Position numbers and translations under genes: made by a program. The notes under the pieces were generated by a model. The model was given only the letters and a program-made list of their open reading frames with translations. It was not told the origin of the DNA and did no database searches. From Candidatus Wallbacteria bacterium (GTDB taxonomy: Bacteria > Muiribacteriota > UBA6191 > JACPRK01), in assembly GCA_016213845.1 (NCBI GenBank), contig JACQZN010000108.1, positions 1 to 32,882 of the forward strand: a stretch of 32,882 bases of DNA, in the 5' to 3' direction. This document shows, piece by piece, positions 1 to 8,888 of this stretch. Numbering within the stretch: the stretch's first letter is position 1; each line of letters opens with the position of its first letter.

Positions 1-18
1 AGGGCCAGCGCTGCAGAA

Positions 19-2031
19 CTAGATCTCCTGGATCGCCAGCGATTTGAGATAGCGGTAAGTGTCATCGTAGAACGCCGGCGCGCGTGTCGGGTCGCCGGGA
101 TCACCCTCCGGGACCACGATGACCATCCCCTGGCGCGCCCGCGTGAGCAGAACGCGGTAGGCGTTCTTGAGGTACCTCTGCCGATCCGGCGAGTGGATGC
201 GTTGCCAGCGGCTACCGCGGAAGGACCAGTGCTCCCAGCCGTCGCTCGAGCGCCTCAGATCGGCATCCCATACCACGCAGGTCCAGTCTAGCTCCAGCCC
301 CTGGATATGGAACTCCGTCGCGACGTCCTCCAGGTAGTAGGACGATCGCACATCGTCTGGACTGCCGAGGAACCAGTGGATCGGGTTGACCGGCGTCTTG
401 ACGTCCAGGGCGTGGGGCTTCAATCGCTCGGCCTGCGAAGAGACAACGATACCGAAACGCTCGGAGCCGCGGGCGTGCTCGCGGACCCATCGGCGAGCCG
501 CCTGCAGATTGCGACTCAGTGTGATGGGGTAGCGCCCCTGCACAGCTCGGAGCGTCGACCGGGCGGACTCTTCGTCGAGATCCAGGACCTCCCTGACCAG
601 CCGGGACACCTTCTCGCTGCGAAAGGAGCGCACAGAGACTCCAAGGTGCAGATCATCGTTCAGGTGCACGACACCACGCTGTCCGAGCGAGGCCAACTGT
701 TCTCGAGTTTCGGCGTCTCCTTCCCCCAGTCGCCTCGACGCGTGGACCGTCCACAGGGGATACGAACGAGCCATTGCCTCCAACCACTCCCGAATTCCGG
801 CCTCTCCTCGGTTGATCTCCTGACCCTCCCCCACCAGGCAGACGATGGCGGCCCAGTCGCGATGACGGTCCAGACAGGAAATCAGAAACTCCGGCTCGGA
901 CTGACTGAAGGAGGAAACGCCCTTCTTCCTCTTCATGAAGTCGACCGTCATCTCGAGGTTCCAGGCTCGCTGGGCTTCGTCGAAGATGGCGACGTGCTCG
1001 ACGGGCGGCTTGTCGGGGACAGCGAGGCAGTCGTCCCTGAAGTGATGGACGTTCTGGATGAACGCCTTGACCTCGCTTAGCGCGTGACCTTTCGGGCACG
1101 GCTTACCCGATTCTCTGGTGCGCTGAACCTTGTCTCGTGCCAGCGCTTCCTGAAGAACGGTTACGAGGGGGCCGTTTCCCGAAAGAAAAACGCTGTAGAG
1201 TTCGTCCCGCGTGCTGATGTGCCGGGTCGCAGCATCCAGTCCGACAAGCGTCTTGCCGGCGCCGGGGACACCGGTGACGAAGCAGATCGATTTCTGCGAT
1301 TGTTTGCGCGCCGTCGCGATGATGTCTCCGACCACGGTGGCGGTCCGGCTGAGGTTCGTAGTGTCGGCGTCACTGCGTGTGATTTCGGCCACAGAGTGTC
1401 CTCGATACAAAGCCAGCGTGGCTTCGACGATCGTCGGCGTCGGCTTGTATCTGGATTCGCTCCAGCGATCGATGGCGATGTGTGCGCCCGTCACAAGTCG
1501 GAGGACGTCCCCAAGGATTCCCTTCAGGCCAATGGCATCTGTTAGCGCGACGTCCAGGACCCGCCCCTCCGGAACAGTCTTGGGGCACTTCACCTGGCCG
1601 GCCCGGGCCTCGGTGCAAATGAGGACGGGCGCAATGCAAACCTGATGACTCTCCTCGTGAAAGTGGTGCAGGTCCAAGGCATAGTCGGTCACCTGGTGAA
1701 TGGCGTCCCGGGTGAACGCGTTCTCTCCGACCTTGAACTCCAGGACAAAAACGGCAGGACCGACGAGGACGACCGCGTCGACTCGCCTGCCCATTCGCGG
1801 GATGGCAAACTCGAGGAAGACGGCGCCCTCATACTCTCGGAGCGCCGCTTGGAGTATCTCGGCCTGCGTCAACCACGCGTCACGTTGATGTTGAGTGAGG
1901 TCAAAATCGTTGCGAGCCGCCATCTGGCCGAGAACGCTTTCGGGCGCGGTTCGACAAAAGGCGTCGATCGGGCTCCAGAAGTAGGAGCGCTTCACGGCGG
2001 AACTCAGCGGATGGCCTATCACCAGCGACAT
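19..2031 (-). CDS. DUF2075 (Schlafen-group-3-like) helicase with N-terminal nuclease-like domain
   Basis: A 670-aa protein. Around residues 70-100 a PD-(D/E)xK-like pattern is visible (D85, then VLEFK with E98 and K100), suggesting a restriction-endonuclease fold. The ATPase part follows: Walker A GVPGAGKT at 254-261, a Walker B-like IFDEAQ at about 349-354, then EFHIQGLELDW and YRVLLTRARQGMV near the C-terminus, both typical of DUF2075 helicase-like proteins. The start at 2031 is chosen over an upstream in-frame ATG at 2184 because GGAGGA sits 9 nt upstream and the extra 51 residues look non-coding. Family members are poorly characterised; a role in nucleic-acid processing or phage defence is inference. 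Transcribed divergently from the cupin gene. The stop lies 18 nt from the window edge, so further partners may lie outside. Confidence 0.9.
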   Translation of the reverse strand: MSLVIGHPLSSAVKRSYFWSPIDAFCRTAPESVLGQMAARNDFDLTQHQRDAWLTQAEILQAALREYEGAVFLEFAIPRMGRRVDAVVLVGPAVFVLEFKVGENAFTRDAIHQVTDYALDLHHFHEESHQVCIAPVLICTEARAGQVKCPKTVPEGRVLDVALTDAIGLKGILGDVLRLVTGAHIAIDRWSESRYKPTPTIVEATLALYRGHSVAEITRSDADTTNLSRTATVVGDIIATARKQSQKSICFVTGVPGAGKTLVGLDAATRHISTRDELYSVFLSGNGPLVTVLQEALARDKVQRTRESGKPCPKGHALSEVKAFIQNVHHFRDDCLAVPDKPPVEHVAIFDEAQRAWNLEMTVDFMKRKKGVSSFSQSEPEFLISCLDRHRDWAAIVCLVGEGQEINRGEAGIREWLEAMARSYPLWTVHASRRLGEGDAETREQLASLGQRGVVHLNDDLHLGVSVRSFRSEKVSRLVREVLDLDEESARSTLRAVQGRYPITLSRNLQAARRWVREHARGSERFGIVVSSQAERLKPHALDVKTPVNPIHWFLGSPDDVRSSYYLEDVATEFHIQGLELDWTCVVWDADLRRSSDGWEHWSFRGSRWQRIHSPDRQRYLKNAYRVLLTRARQGMVIVVPEGDPGDPTRAPAFYDDTYRYLKSLAIQEI

Positions 2032-2262
2032 TCTAGCCTGTCCTCCAGTATTCGAGCTCCAAACCTCGAGTCTGCGGCCATCGAGGAGCGGTGTTGCGCG
2101 AGCCGCACGCAGGCTCTCCGGACTCGAGCGTCGCACCTCTCCCGTTCTCCCCACTGGACCCCACCGGGCCGCGGCCGATAACATCGAAAGCGTGGACCGG
2201 GACGGGTGCAGGGAAACCCGCCGGAGCTGTCTGGAGCACGATCGGACCGAGGAGGCGTGAAG

Positions 2263-3153
2263 ATGGGCTCGATGACGTGGGCTGCGGTGGGGCTGTTGTT
2301 ACTGGTTCCGGCGAGCGCGTGTGCGGCGGACGGAGCGCTGCCGAGCGGGTGGGACCGGACGCTGAAGCGAGCGGCGGCGCTGCCCATCCACGTGATGCGA
2401 AGCGGGATCTTCGAATCGTTGCCGTGGCAGCAGGTGGGGCCGGGCGTGCGGCGGCAGGTGGCCTTCAGCGACCGGCTGACGCTCGTCAGGCTGGAGATCC
2501 GGGGGGCGAAGGGCAGGACTCACGACCTCTCCCACTGGCACCCGCACGACCAGATCACGCATCTGCTCGAGGGCGAGGCCGAGGTCGTGGTCGGAACGAA
2601 GGCGCGCCGGATCGGCGCGGGCGCGACCTATGTCTGCCAGTCCGGGGTGCCGCACAGCCTGCGGCCCATTTCGGACACGATCGAGCTGGTGGAGGCGTTC
2701 ACTCCTGTTCGCGACGACTTCCGCGGCGGACCCGCGGTCGAGCCGGGCCCATCGGCGGCCGCACGGCCGCTCGGACCCAACGAAGTCCGGGCCTTCGTTT
2801 ACGAGTGGTTCAGTCTCTTCGACAGGAACGCCTCGGTCGGCGAGTTCCTCCCCCACCTGGCCGAGAGAGGCCTCTGGGTCCAGTTCCCCGAGCGCACGCT
2901 CCGGAGCAAGGCCGACTTCACCGACTGGTACGCCGGCGTGCTGGCGAACATCGAGTCGGCCACCCATGAGCTCAGCTCCTGCGACGTGGAGCCGAACGGC
3001 ACTCGCGCCCGCGTCACCGTGCGGGTCCTCTGGCGCGCCCGCACACGTACGGGCCAGTCGATCGCGCTGCGAGTCCGCCAGAACTGGCTGGTCTCACGCT
3101 CCAGCGCCACCGGCCGCCTCGTCATCCACAGCTACCGGGTCACCGTGCTCTGA
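2263..3153 (+). CDS. Exported cupin / NTF2-like two-domain protein
   Basis: A 296-aa protein with a signal peptide (hydrophobic residues 5-20, AxA-type cleavage near residue 22). Residues about 60-150 form a cupin: HWHPH (H93, H95) provides the HxH metal-binding pair and VPH at 129-131 the third His; the usual Glu of motif 1 seems replaced by Q97. Residues about 170-296 resemble the SnoaL/NTF2-like fold (FVYEWFSLFDRNASVGEFL, later a TVRVLW strand). Start at 2263 is supported by GGAGG 7 nt upstream and by the signal peptide; an in-frame ATG at 2206 lacks both. It probably acts in the periplasm on a small molecule or as a binding protein; no substrate can be read from sequence. Confidence 0.85.
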   Translation: MGSMTWAAVGLLLLVPASACAADGALPSGWDRTLKRAAALPIHVMRSGIFESLPWQQVGPGVRRQVAFSDRLTLVRLEIRGAKGRTHDLSHWHPHDQITHLLEGEAEVVVGTKARRIGAGATYVCQSGVPHSLRPISDTIELVEAFTPVRDDFRGGPAVEPGPSAAARPLGPNEVRAFVYEWFSLFDRNASVGEFLPHLAERGLWVQFPERTLRSKADFTDWYAGVLANIESATHELSSCDVEPNGTRARVTVRVLWRARTRTGQSIALRVRQNWLVSRSSATGRLVIHSYRVTVL

Positions 3154-3166
3154 GCGCCCGGGTCCT

Positions 3167-3188
3167 CCATCGGCCTCCCTCCCGATGG
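3167..3188. terminator. Possible bidirectional terminator hairpin
   Basis: Inverted repeat CCATCGG / CCGATGG (7 bp, 8-nt loop) lying 13 nt past the cupin stop, in the gap between two convergent genes. There is no clear T-tract on either strand, so factor-independent termination is uncertain. Confidence 0.4.
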
Positions 3189-3252
3189 CTACCGTATGAG
3201 CGCGTGCCATGCGGCGCAGCGTCGCTTCGCAGCAGCTCGCGCGCCGAGAGCC

Positions 3253-4587
3253 TCACGCCAGCGGGTGCCAGGTGGGGAGCACGATGGGCGGCAGCGAGAG
3301 CTTGGCGCGGAGCTCGCGCGGAATCTGCTTCTCGTGGACGATGATGCCGTAGACGTTCTCGAGGAACCAGCGGTCGGTCATCACGAAGACGCCGCCCTGG
3401 CCCACGTCCGGCCCCCAGCTGTTCTCCACCTTCCACTTCGCCGCCTTGCCGCCGACCATGTCGACGCCCAGGAACACCATCGCGTGCGTGTGCTTCATCT
3501 GGAACGTGGCCATGCGGGTCGCCCGGTCCATCTCGAAGGTGGTGCCGAAGAACTCCTCGAAGTCGAAGAGCTCCGTGTCGAGGATTCCCTTCGGCCGGTG
3601 CGCGGACTGCAGCACGTCACAGCCGAAGAGCAGGGCCCCCTTCTGCGTGACGGCCACGGCGATGCGGTGGAGCGTCTCCATCGGCACGTTCAGGAAGACT
3701 CCGTCGGGTCCCTCCACGTCGTTCTTGTTGTGCTCGATTACGAACGTGCGTCCGAAGGGCGTGTCGGGGAGCGGGCTGGACAGCAGCGAGACGTAGCGGT
3801 CGAGTTCCACGCCCACGTACTTCTCGTAGAACGTGTGCGGCGTGAGGCCGACCGCGCGATGGAACCGCTTCTTCTTGTCGCGATAGCCGAAGTCGAATCT
3901 TGCCGGTGGCTCGCCCAGGAACACGACCAGCATCCGGTAGAGCGTCTCGAGAACCTCGATCTTGGCCTTACGCAGCTCGTGCTCACCTTTGCCTTTGCGA
4001 TGGAGCTCCCGGATGCGCATGGCGCCCTCTCTGAGCTTGAAGAAGAGGAGCGGATTCATCACGTCGGTGAGCCCCCCGTGGAAGGTGTCCGCCATCGCCG
4101 CCTTGGGCAACAGCCCATACTTGCGCACGAGCGCCGTGAGCATGTGCCACTCGCCGCCGTCGGGCAGCGGCGAATTGAGGAGCGCGTGCACGCGCCGGTC
4201 GTCGAGCTCGCGGTCCCGGTACTCGATCATGTCCTCGAGGAAGCGGTTCGCCTTTTCGAGCTTGTCCCAGAAGATGCAGTAGTTCTGGGAGAATTCGAAG
4301 TTCTCCAGGTTCAGCTTCTTCATGGGGGCCTTGCGCAGCCAGTTGAGTGCGGCGAACAGCCAGCAGGTGCCGGCCTGCCGCTGGGCGGTGATCTGCCCGT
4401 GCGGGACCTCGTGCGAGAACTCCCAGTCGAGCGCGTTGAGCGCCTGGCGGTTGAGTGCCAGGTCCTTGATGTTGCCGTTGGTGCACGCGTTCATCGCCAC
4501 GCGGCACTCGGGGCGGGCCTCGACGCTCTTGCGAAACCCCGCAAGCATCTGTCTGGTGATCGTGGTCTCCGGTCTGGTCACAGGCAT
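3253..4587 (-). CDS. pepC: Bleomycin hydrolase / aminopeptidase C (peptidase family C1B)
   Basis: A 444-aa protein, matching the usual length of the C1B family. The papain-like catalytic set is complete: oxyanion Gln69, Cys75 in QAGTCWLFA, His368 in KHTHAM and Asn389 in VENSWG. Family members are cytosolic, self-compartmentalising hexameric aminopeptidases that trim peptides from the N-terminus, and no signal peptide is seen. The start at 4587 is chosen over an upstream in-frame ATG at 4674 because GGAGGAG sits 7 nt before it and the length then fits the family. The gene appears monocistronic: the next minus-strand gene ends downstream of nothing related, and its own neighbours are unrelated. 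Confidence 0.95.
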   Translation of the reverse strand: MPVTRPETTITRQMLAGFRKSVEARPECRVAMNACTNGNIKDLALNRQALNALDWEFSHEVPHGQITAQRQAGTCWLFAALNWLRKAPMKKLNLENFEFSQNYCIFWDKLEKANRFLEDMIEYRDRELDDRRVHALLNSPLPDGGEWHMLTALVRKYGLLPKAAMADTFHGGLTDVMNPLLFFKLREGAMRIRELHRKGKGEHELRKAKIEVLETLYRMLVVFLGEPPARFDFGYRDKKKRFHRAVGLTPHTFYEKYVGVELDRYVSLLSSPLPDTPFGRTFVIEHNKNDVEGPDGVFLNVPMETLHRIAVAVTQKGALLFGCDVLQSAHRPKGILDTELFDFEEFFGTTFEMDRATRMATFQMKHTHAMVFLGVDMVGGKAAKWKVENSWGPDVGQGGVFVMTDRWFLENVYGIIVHEKQIPRELRAKLSLPPIVLPTWHPLA

Positions 4588-4770
4588 CTCCTGGCTCCTC
4601 CCGGCCTGAGCCGGCGGCAAACTCCGGACAGCAGGGTACAGGGACGGACCGGTCCGAAGCCAGCCCTGAGCCACTCGTGCGCGGGCAAAGGCGCGTCAAT
4701 AAACGCAGCCGCCGGGTGCCGACGAGCCTGCCCGGGTATGCGCGTCCGGCCTCGCCTGGCTGCCCGCTCG

Positions 4771-5676
4771 CTACTGGAGCTTCAGGCTGAAATCGCCGCT
4801 CACCGACTTCACGCGGACGGAGGGCTCTCCTGCTCCCAGCTTCCACGAGCGGCCCTTCGGCTCCGCGGTCGCCTTGGCCGGCAGGGTCGGTTTGCCGCTC
4901 ACCGAGCGGAACTCGACGCCGGCGCTGCTCTCCGCGGGAAGCACGAGCACCATGTCGCCGCTGACGGTCTCCAGCTCGCCGCCCTGCCAGCCGCCCGGCG
5001 TCACGTGCAGCTCGAGGTCGCCGCTGACGGAGGTGGCCTCGAGCTCTCCGCCGCCGACCCGCCGCGCCACGACGTCGCCGCTGACCGTCTTGAACTCGAT
5101 GCTCCCCACGACCCCGGTGGCGTGAATCGCCCCACTGACGCTCTCGAGTCCCAGCTTGCCCTGCAGTTCGGAGACCCGGATGGGGCCCGACACCGTTCGC
5201 GCCACGAGGCCGCCCTTCAAGCCGTTGGCCTCCAGTTCCCCCGACACGGTCTTCACTTTCAGCCCGGCCGTCGGCGGCACCTGAACGTCGAAATCGACCG
5301 CCACGCGAGTCATGCCTTGGCCGGAGAACAGCTTCTTGAGCCTCTCCCAGACCGACTCCTGGCCGTAGCGGGTCGAAATGCGGACCTGCGAATCCGTGGC
5401 GTCGAACTCGATCGTCACGTCCTTGAGCTCCCTTGCGGCCTCGGACTCGGATTCGGCCTCGACCCGCTTGACCGCCTTCACCACGACCTTGTCGCCGCCG
5501 GATGGGGACAGCCTCAGCTTGCCCGTCACGTGAGAGATCCGCACTTCTCCGCTGGGCTTCAGCGGTAGTTCGCGCTCGAGCTTCTCTTCGAACTCCTTTG
5601 CCATCGTGACCTCCGTGCTTAGCAGGACCACGGACGCGACCGCCGCGAGGCGGGGCCCCCATACGGTTCGTTGCAT
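4771..5676 (-). CDS. Exported DUF4097 family beta-strand repeat protein
   Basis: A 301-aa protein with a signal peptide (cleavage likely after TMA at residue 26). The remainder is a run of imperfect roughly 20-residue repeats with recurring VSGDV, VSGEL, VSGPI and VSGAI motifs, typical of the right-handed beta-helix DUF4097 putative-adhesin fold. The start at 5676 is set by an AAAGGAG ribosome-binding site 9 nt upstream and by the signal peptide; the in-frame extension to 6072 is rejected. Likely periplasmic or surface-associated. Function is not established; DUF4097 genes often accompany envelope stress or anti-sigma systems, but no sigma factor is seen here. Confidence 0.88.
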   Translation of the reverse strand: MQRTVWGPRLAAVASVVLLSTEVTMAKEFEEKLERELPLKPSGEVRISHVTGKLRLSPSGGDKVVVKAVKRVEAESESEAARELKDVTIEFDATDSQVRISTRYGQESVWERLKKLFSGQGMTRVAVDFDVQVPPTAGLKVKTVSGELEANGLKGGLVARTVSGPIRVSELQGKLGLESVSGAIHATGVVGSIEFKTVSGDVVARRVGGGELEATSVSGDLELHVTPGGWQGGELETVSGDMVLVLPAESSAGVEFRSVSGKPTLPAKATAEPKGRSWKLGAGEPSVRVKSVSGDFSLKLQ

Positions 5677-6063
5677 CGTACCTTTCTCCTTTCCGGCGCC
5701 GTGCTCCGTCCCGGGCTCGGCGTCTGTCGCCGGAGCCTGGCGCCGGCGATCCCCCTCGATTGCGGGGAGGGTCTGCAGCTTACAACGAAATGGCCGGGTC
5801 GACATCCAGTCGAGGTTGTCGGTGCGGTTCGAATCCGAGCCTCCGACGCTCGACGTCTGTACACGCATCGGCAGCGACTCCGACAGGGTTCCGGTGTCCA
5901 GGCGCGGGACTACACGAGTCACGCCTGGGGACAAGTCGGGGACGGTGGGAGCGGCTAGAGTACTTCCTGCCGGTACAGCTTCCAGATCCGCTCGCAAGGG
6001 TCCGGGGACGCTATCATTGTCGGCAGCTTGCAGGCTACAGCCCGCGCAGGCCGATGACCGCCA
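5677..6063. other. 387-bp divergent intergenic region, no gene seen
   Basis: This lies between the DUF4097 gene (-) and the creatininase-family gene (+). I see the ribosome-binding site of the DUF4097 gene at its left end, but no convincing coding sequence, RNA gene or consensus promoter. A tRNA T-loop-like string at 5826-5836 is not part of a tRNA. Confidence 0.5.
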
Positions 6064-6786
6064 ATGGGACACCGCCTCGAGTTAATGACCTGGATGGAAG
6101 CCGAAGCCGTTCTGACCGCGTCGGCTACAGTGGTGATCCCGCTCGGGGCGGCGGCCAAGGAGCACGGCCCACACCTGAAGCTCTCCAACGACCTCGTGAT
6201 GGCGCGCTACCTGGCCGAGCGCATCCTGGGGCGTTGCGACGTGGTGCTGGCGCCGGCGATTCCCTACCACTACTTTCCCGCATTCGTGGAGTATCCGGGC
6301 TCCGTGTCACTCCGACTCGAGACCGCGCGCGACCTGATCGTCGATGTCTGCCGCAGCCTCGCCCGGTTCGGGCCTCGACGCTTCTACGTCCTCAACACCG
6401 GCATCTCGACCGTGCGGGCGTTGGAGCCGGCCTCGCGGCTGCTGGCCGCCGAAGGGCTGACGCTAGCCTGGACGGACCTCGCGGCGATTCTCGAGCCGGT
6501 CGAGCGCTTGCTCTGCGAGCAGGCCGGCGGCTCCCACGCCGACGAGAGCGAAACCTCGATGATGCTCTGCATCGCTCCCGAGCTGGTCGACATGACGCGC
6601 GCCGTCGAAGATTATGACGCGGTAGGCACGGGCGCTCTGACGCGCGTCAAAGGCGCTTCCGGGACCTACTCGCCGTCGGGCGTCTGGGGGAATCCAACGC
6701 TGGCCTCCCGCGAGAAGGGGCAGAAGTTGCTCGAGGCGCTGGTCGACGGGATCGTCAGCGACCTCGAGGTGCTGGGACGCGATTGA
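6064..6786 (+). CDS. Creatininase family amidohydrolase
   Basis: A 240-aa protein of the creatininase / MftE-like fold. The N-terminal segment VIPLGAAAKEHGPHL carries the EHGPH metal-binding signature (residues about 33-38), and GSHADESETSMML (from about residue 157) corresponds to the family motif G-x-HAG-x-x-ETS. These enzymes are binuclear-metal hydrolases acting on cyclic or linear amides, including creatinine, formamides and peptide tails of redox cofactors; the substrate here is unknown. There is no clear Shine-Dalgarno; a second in-frame ATG at 6085 would also fit family N-termini. First gene of a plus-strand run of four. Confidence 0.88.
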   Translation: MGHRLELMTWMEAEAVLTASATVVIPLGAAAKEHGPHLKLSNDLVMARYLAERILGRCDVVLAPAIPYHYFPAFVEYPGSVSLRLETARDLIVDVCRSLARFGPRRFYVLNTGISTVRALEPASRLLAAEGLTLAWTDLAAILEPVERLLCEQAGGSHADESETSMMLCIAPELVDMTRAVEDYDAVGTGALTRVKGASGTYSPSGVWGNPTLASREKGQKLLEALVDGIVSDLEVLGRD

Positions 6787-6848
6787 CCCGTCCCGGCGGC
6801 GTCCGCGAAGCTATCGCGCGCGCCCCTTTGCCGTCGTATGCTGCTCGC

Positions 6849-7268
6849 ATGAAGTTCAAGACCGAGTATCTGACCCTGAACGTTCCCGCGCGGCGGGCCT
6901 TCGTCAATCTCACGCGGGAGGTCGACCGCGTCGTGCGGGAGAGCGGCGTTCGCGAAGGCATGGTCCTGGTCAACGCGATGCACATCAGTGCCAGCGTGTT
7001 CATCAACGACGACGAGAAGGGCCTGCACCACGATTTCGAGGTCTTCCTGGAAAGGCTGGCGCCGCACCAGCCCATCGGACAGTACCGGCATAACGATACG
7101 GGCGAAGACAACGCCGACGCGCACATCAAGCGGCAAATCATGGGCCGGGAGGTCGTCGTGGCGATCACCGAGGGCAAGCTCGACTTCGGCCCGTGGGAGC
7201 AGATCTTCTACGGCGAGTTCGACGGCCTGCGCCCCAAGCGCGTCCTGGTGAAGGTGATGGGAGAGTGA
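6849..7268 (+). CDS. YjbQ / UPF0047 family protein (secondary thiamine-phosphate synthase type)
   Basis: A 139-aa protein that matches the family throughout: GMVLVNAMHISASVFIND, DFEVFLERLAP, YRHNDTGEDNADAHIKRQ and WEQIFYGEFDG. The conserved His and Asp/Glu residues sit in HNDTGEDNADAH. Some members show thiamine-phosphate synthase side activity, but the physiological role of the family is unsettled. The start at 6849 fits the family's usual length; an upstream in-frame ATG at 6783 would overlap the preceding stop and add unconserved residues. It lies 62 nt after the creatininase-family gene and 25 nt before the next, so co-transcription is likely. Confidence 0.92.
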   Translation: MKFKTEYLTLNVPARRAFVNLTREVDRVVRESGVREGMVLVNAMHISASVFINDDEKGLHHDFEVFLERLAPHQPIGQYRHNDTGEDNADAHIKRQIMGREVVVAITEGKLDFGPWEQIFYGEFDGLRPKRVLVKVMGE

Positions 7269-7293
7269 GGCGCTGCCTCGAGGAGACGACGAA

Positions 7294-7836
7294 GTGAAAC
7301 CAGTCTTCGGCGTGATGGGCTCCTCCCGGGCCGATTCCTCGGAAGTTCTGGCGAAGGCCACGGAGCTGGGGCGCCAGCTCGCACGGCGCGGGGCCGTGGT
7401 GTTGACCGGCGCTACCACCGGCTACTCTCTCGCCGCCGCTTTGGGCGCCGCGGAGGCCGGCGGCCTCGTGCTAGGCGTATCGCCCTACGTCGACCGCGCC
7501 GAACACGCGCGGATGAACGGGCCGCTCGAGCCCTTCGCAGCCATCCTCTACTCCGGTTTCGGATGCAAGGGCCGCAACGTGCTCAACATCCGCGGGTGCG
7601 ACGCCGTGCTGTTCGTTTCAGGCTCGATGGGAACCTTGAACGAGTTCACCATCGCCTACGACGAAGGCAAGACAATCGGCGTCCTGACCGGCACGGGCGG
7701 CTACTCCGACACCTACGCCGGCTTGGCCGCCAACGCCGGAAAGCAGACGGGCGCCCGCGTCGCCTACGAATCCGATCCGGCAGCTCTGGTCGCGATGACC
7801 TGGGCGCTGCTAGACCCCGCAGTCCGGGACGCGTGA
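7294..7836 (+). CDS. LOG / SLOG family (TIGR00725-like) Rossmann protein
   Basis: A 180-aa protein starting with GTG, supported by AGGAG 8 nt upstream. N-terminal VFGVMGSSRA and the later VVLTGATTGYSLAAALGA form the nucleotide-binding strands, and SGSMGTLNEFTIAYDEGKTIGVLTG occupies the position of the PGGxGTxxE motif of LOG and lysine-decarboxylase-like proteins. The motif is altered (SMGTLNE rather than PGGYGTxxE), so cytokinin-type phosphoribohydrolase activity cannot be assumed. Proteins of this type are thought to bind or cleave nucleotides. Third gene of the plus-strand run. Confidence 0.85.
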   Translation: MKPVFGVMGSSRADSSEVLAKATELGRQLARRGAVVLTGATTGYSLAAALGAAEAGGLVLGVSPYVDRAEHARMNGPLEPFAAILYSGFGCKGRNVLNIRGCDAVLFVSGSMGTLNEFTIAYDEGKTIGVLTGTGGYSDTYAGLAANAGKQTGARVAYESDPAALVAMTWALLDPAVRDA

Positions 7837-7888
7837 GCGAAGTCCTCGCGGCCAGCTTCCCCGCGACGCCGCCTCGCAAGATCTCCGT

Positions 7889-8881
7889 ATGACCGTCGAT
7901 CGCCGGCATCCGCTCCTAGAGCTCGAGCCCGAACGGATCGCCGCGATGGTCGACGAGGTCTGTCCGGGAGCCGACGTCGTCTCGAGCGAGCGCGTCACGG
8001 GCGGACGTTGCAACACGAATCTCCGCGTGCGGCTCCGCGGACGGCGAGGGTCCGTACTGCTGCGCGTCTACGCGCGCGGGGCGGACGTGGCTGCCAAGGA
8101 GCTGGCGCTCTGCCGCAGGCTGCTCGGAGTCGTACCTGTGCCTGAAGCGCGCTCGGACCGCGTCGTGACGGACGACCTGGGCCGGCCGTTCGCACTGTTC
8201 GAGTGGGTTGAACTGCCGCCGCTGGAAGCAGCGCTCGCCGGTGCCGACGACGTCACTGCCGGCGCGTTCGGCAGGAGCGCGGGAAGCCACCTGGCGCGCA
8301 TCGCGTCCGTTCGGTTCGATCGGCAAGGCGACCTCGACGGCGGGTTGAACGTCCGCCCCTGGCACATGCCGGGCGACGGTTCGCTGGCCGGTTACGTGAC
8401 GGCGTGCCTGGCGCTGGAGCCCGTAACGCGCCGGCTGGGTGCTCGCCGTTGCGATTCACTGGCTTCGCTGGTCGCTCGCGAAGGCTGGAGGCTGCAGGAG
8501 GCATCAGGTCTGCCCGCCCTCGTCCACGCCGACTTCAACCCGACCAACATGCTGGCCGGCGGCGCCGGGTCCGGCGCGCACATCGGTTGCGTCCTCGACT
8601 GGGAGTTCGCGCACGCCGGCACGACGATGATGGACTTCGGCAACCTGCTCCGCGTGCATCGCAAGCTTCCGGGTGCATTCGTCGACGGGTTCCTCTCCGG
8701 TTACCAGTCGCTCGCAGGACCTCTGCCAGGCGACTGGCGCGCCCGGAGCCTGCTGATCGACCTGACGGCCCACCTGGAGTTCCTGACCTCCGAAGCCGAC
8801 CGAGGCGAAATTCACCGTACCGCGCTCGCGACGATCGACGACACGCTCGACCGCTGGGCGGACTGCTTGCCGGCCTGCTGA
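7889..8881 (+). CDS. Aminoglycoside phosphotransferase (APH) family kinase
   Basis: A 330-aa protein of the APH/choline-kinase fold. The catalytic loop is LVHADFNPTNML (about residues 210-221), equivalent to HGDxxxxN, and the metal-binding segment is CVLDWEFAHAG (about 233-243). The N-lobe has VTGGRCNTNLRVRLRG, the usual glycine-containing strand. Such proteins phosphorylate small hydroxylated molecules; the substrate is not readable, and antibiotic resistance should not be inferred. It lies 52 nt after the LOG-like gene, and its stop is only 7 nt from the convergent DUF1499 gene. Confidence 0.88.
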   Translation: MTVDRRHPLLELEPERIAAMVDEVCPGADVVSSERVTGGRCNTNLRVRLRGRRGSVLLRVYARGADVAAKELALCRRLLGVVPVPEARSDRVVTDDLGRPFALFEWVELPPLEAALAGADDVTAGAFGRSAGSHLARIASVRFDRQGDLDGGLNVRPWHMPGDGSLAGYVTACLALEPVTRRLGARRCDSLASLVAREGWRLQEASGLPALVHADFNPTNMLAGGAGSGAHIGCVLDWEFAHAGTTMMDFGNLLRVHRKLPGAFVDGFLSGYQSLAGPLPGDWRARSLLIDLTAHLEFLTSEADRGEIHRTALATIDDTLDRWADCLPAC

Positions 8882-8888
8882 GGGGCGT

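Noticed and set aside
3196..5568. Long plus-strand open frame (790 codons) across the PepC and DUF4097 genes
   Set aside because: It is antisense to two well-supported genes, is His/Glu/Arg/Leu-rich without motifs, and reflects high GC content.
5826..5836. GGTTCGAATCC, a tRNA T-loop-like string
   Set aside because: The flanking bases do not form a T stem, and no acceptor, D or anticodon arms are found around it.
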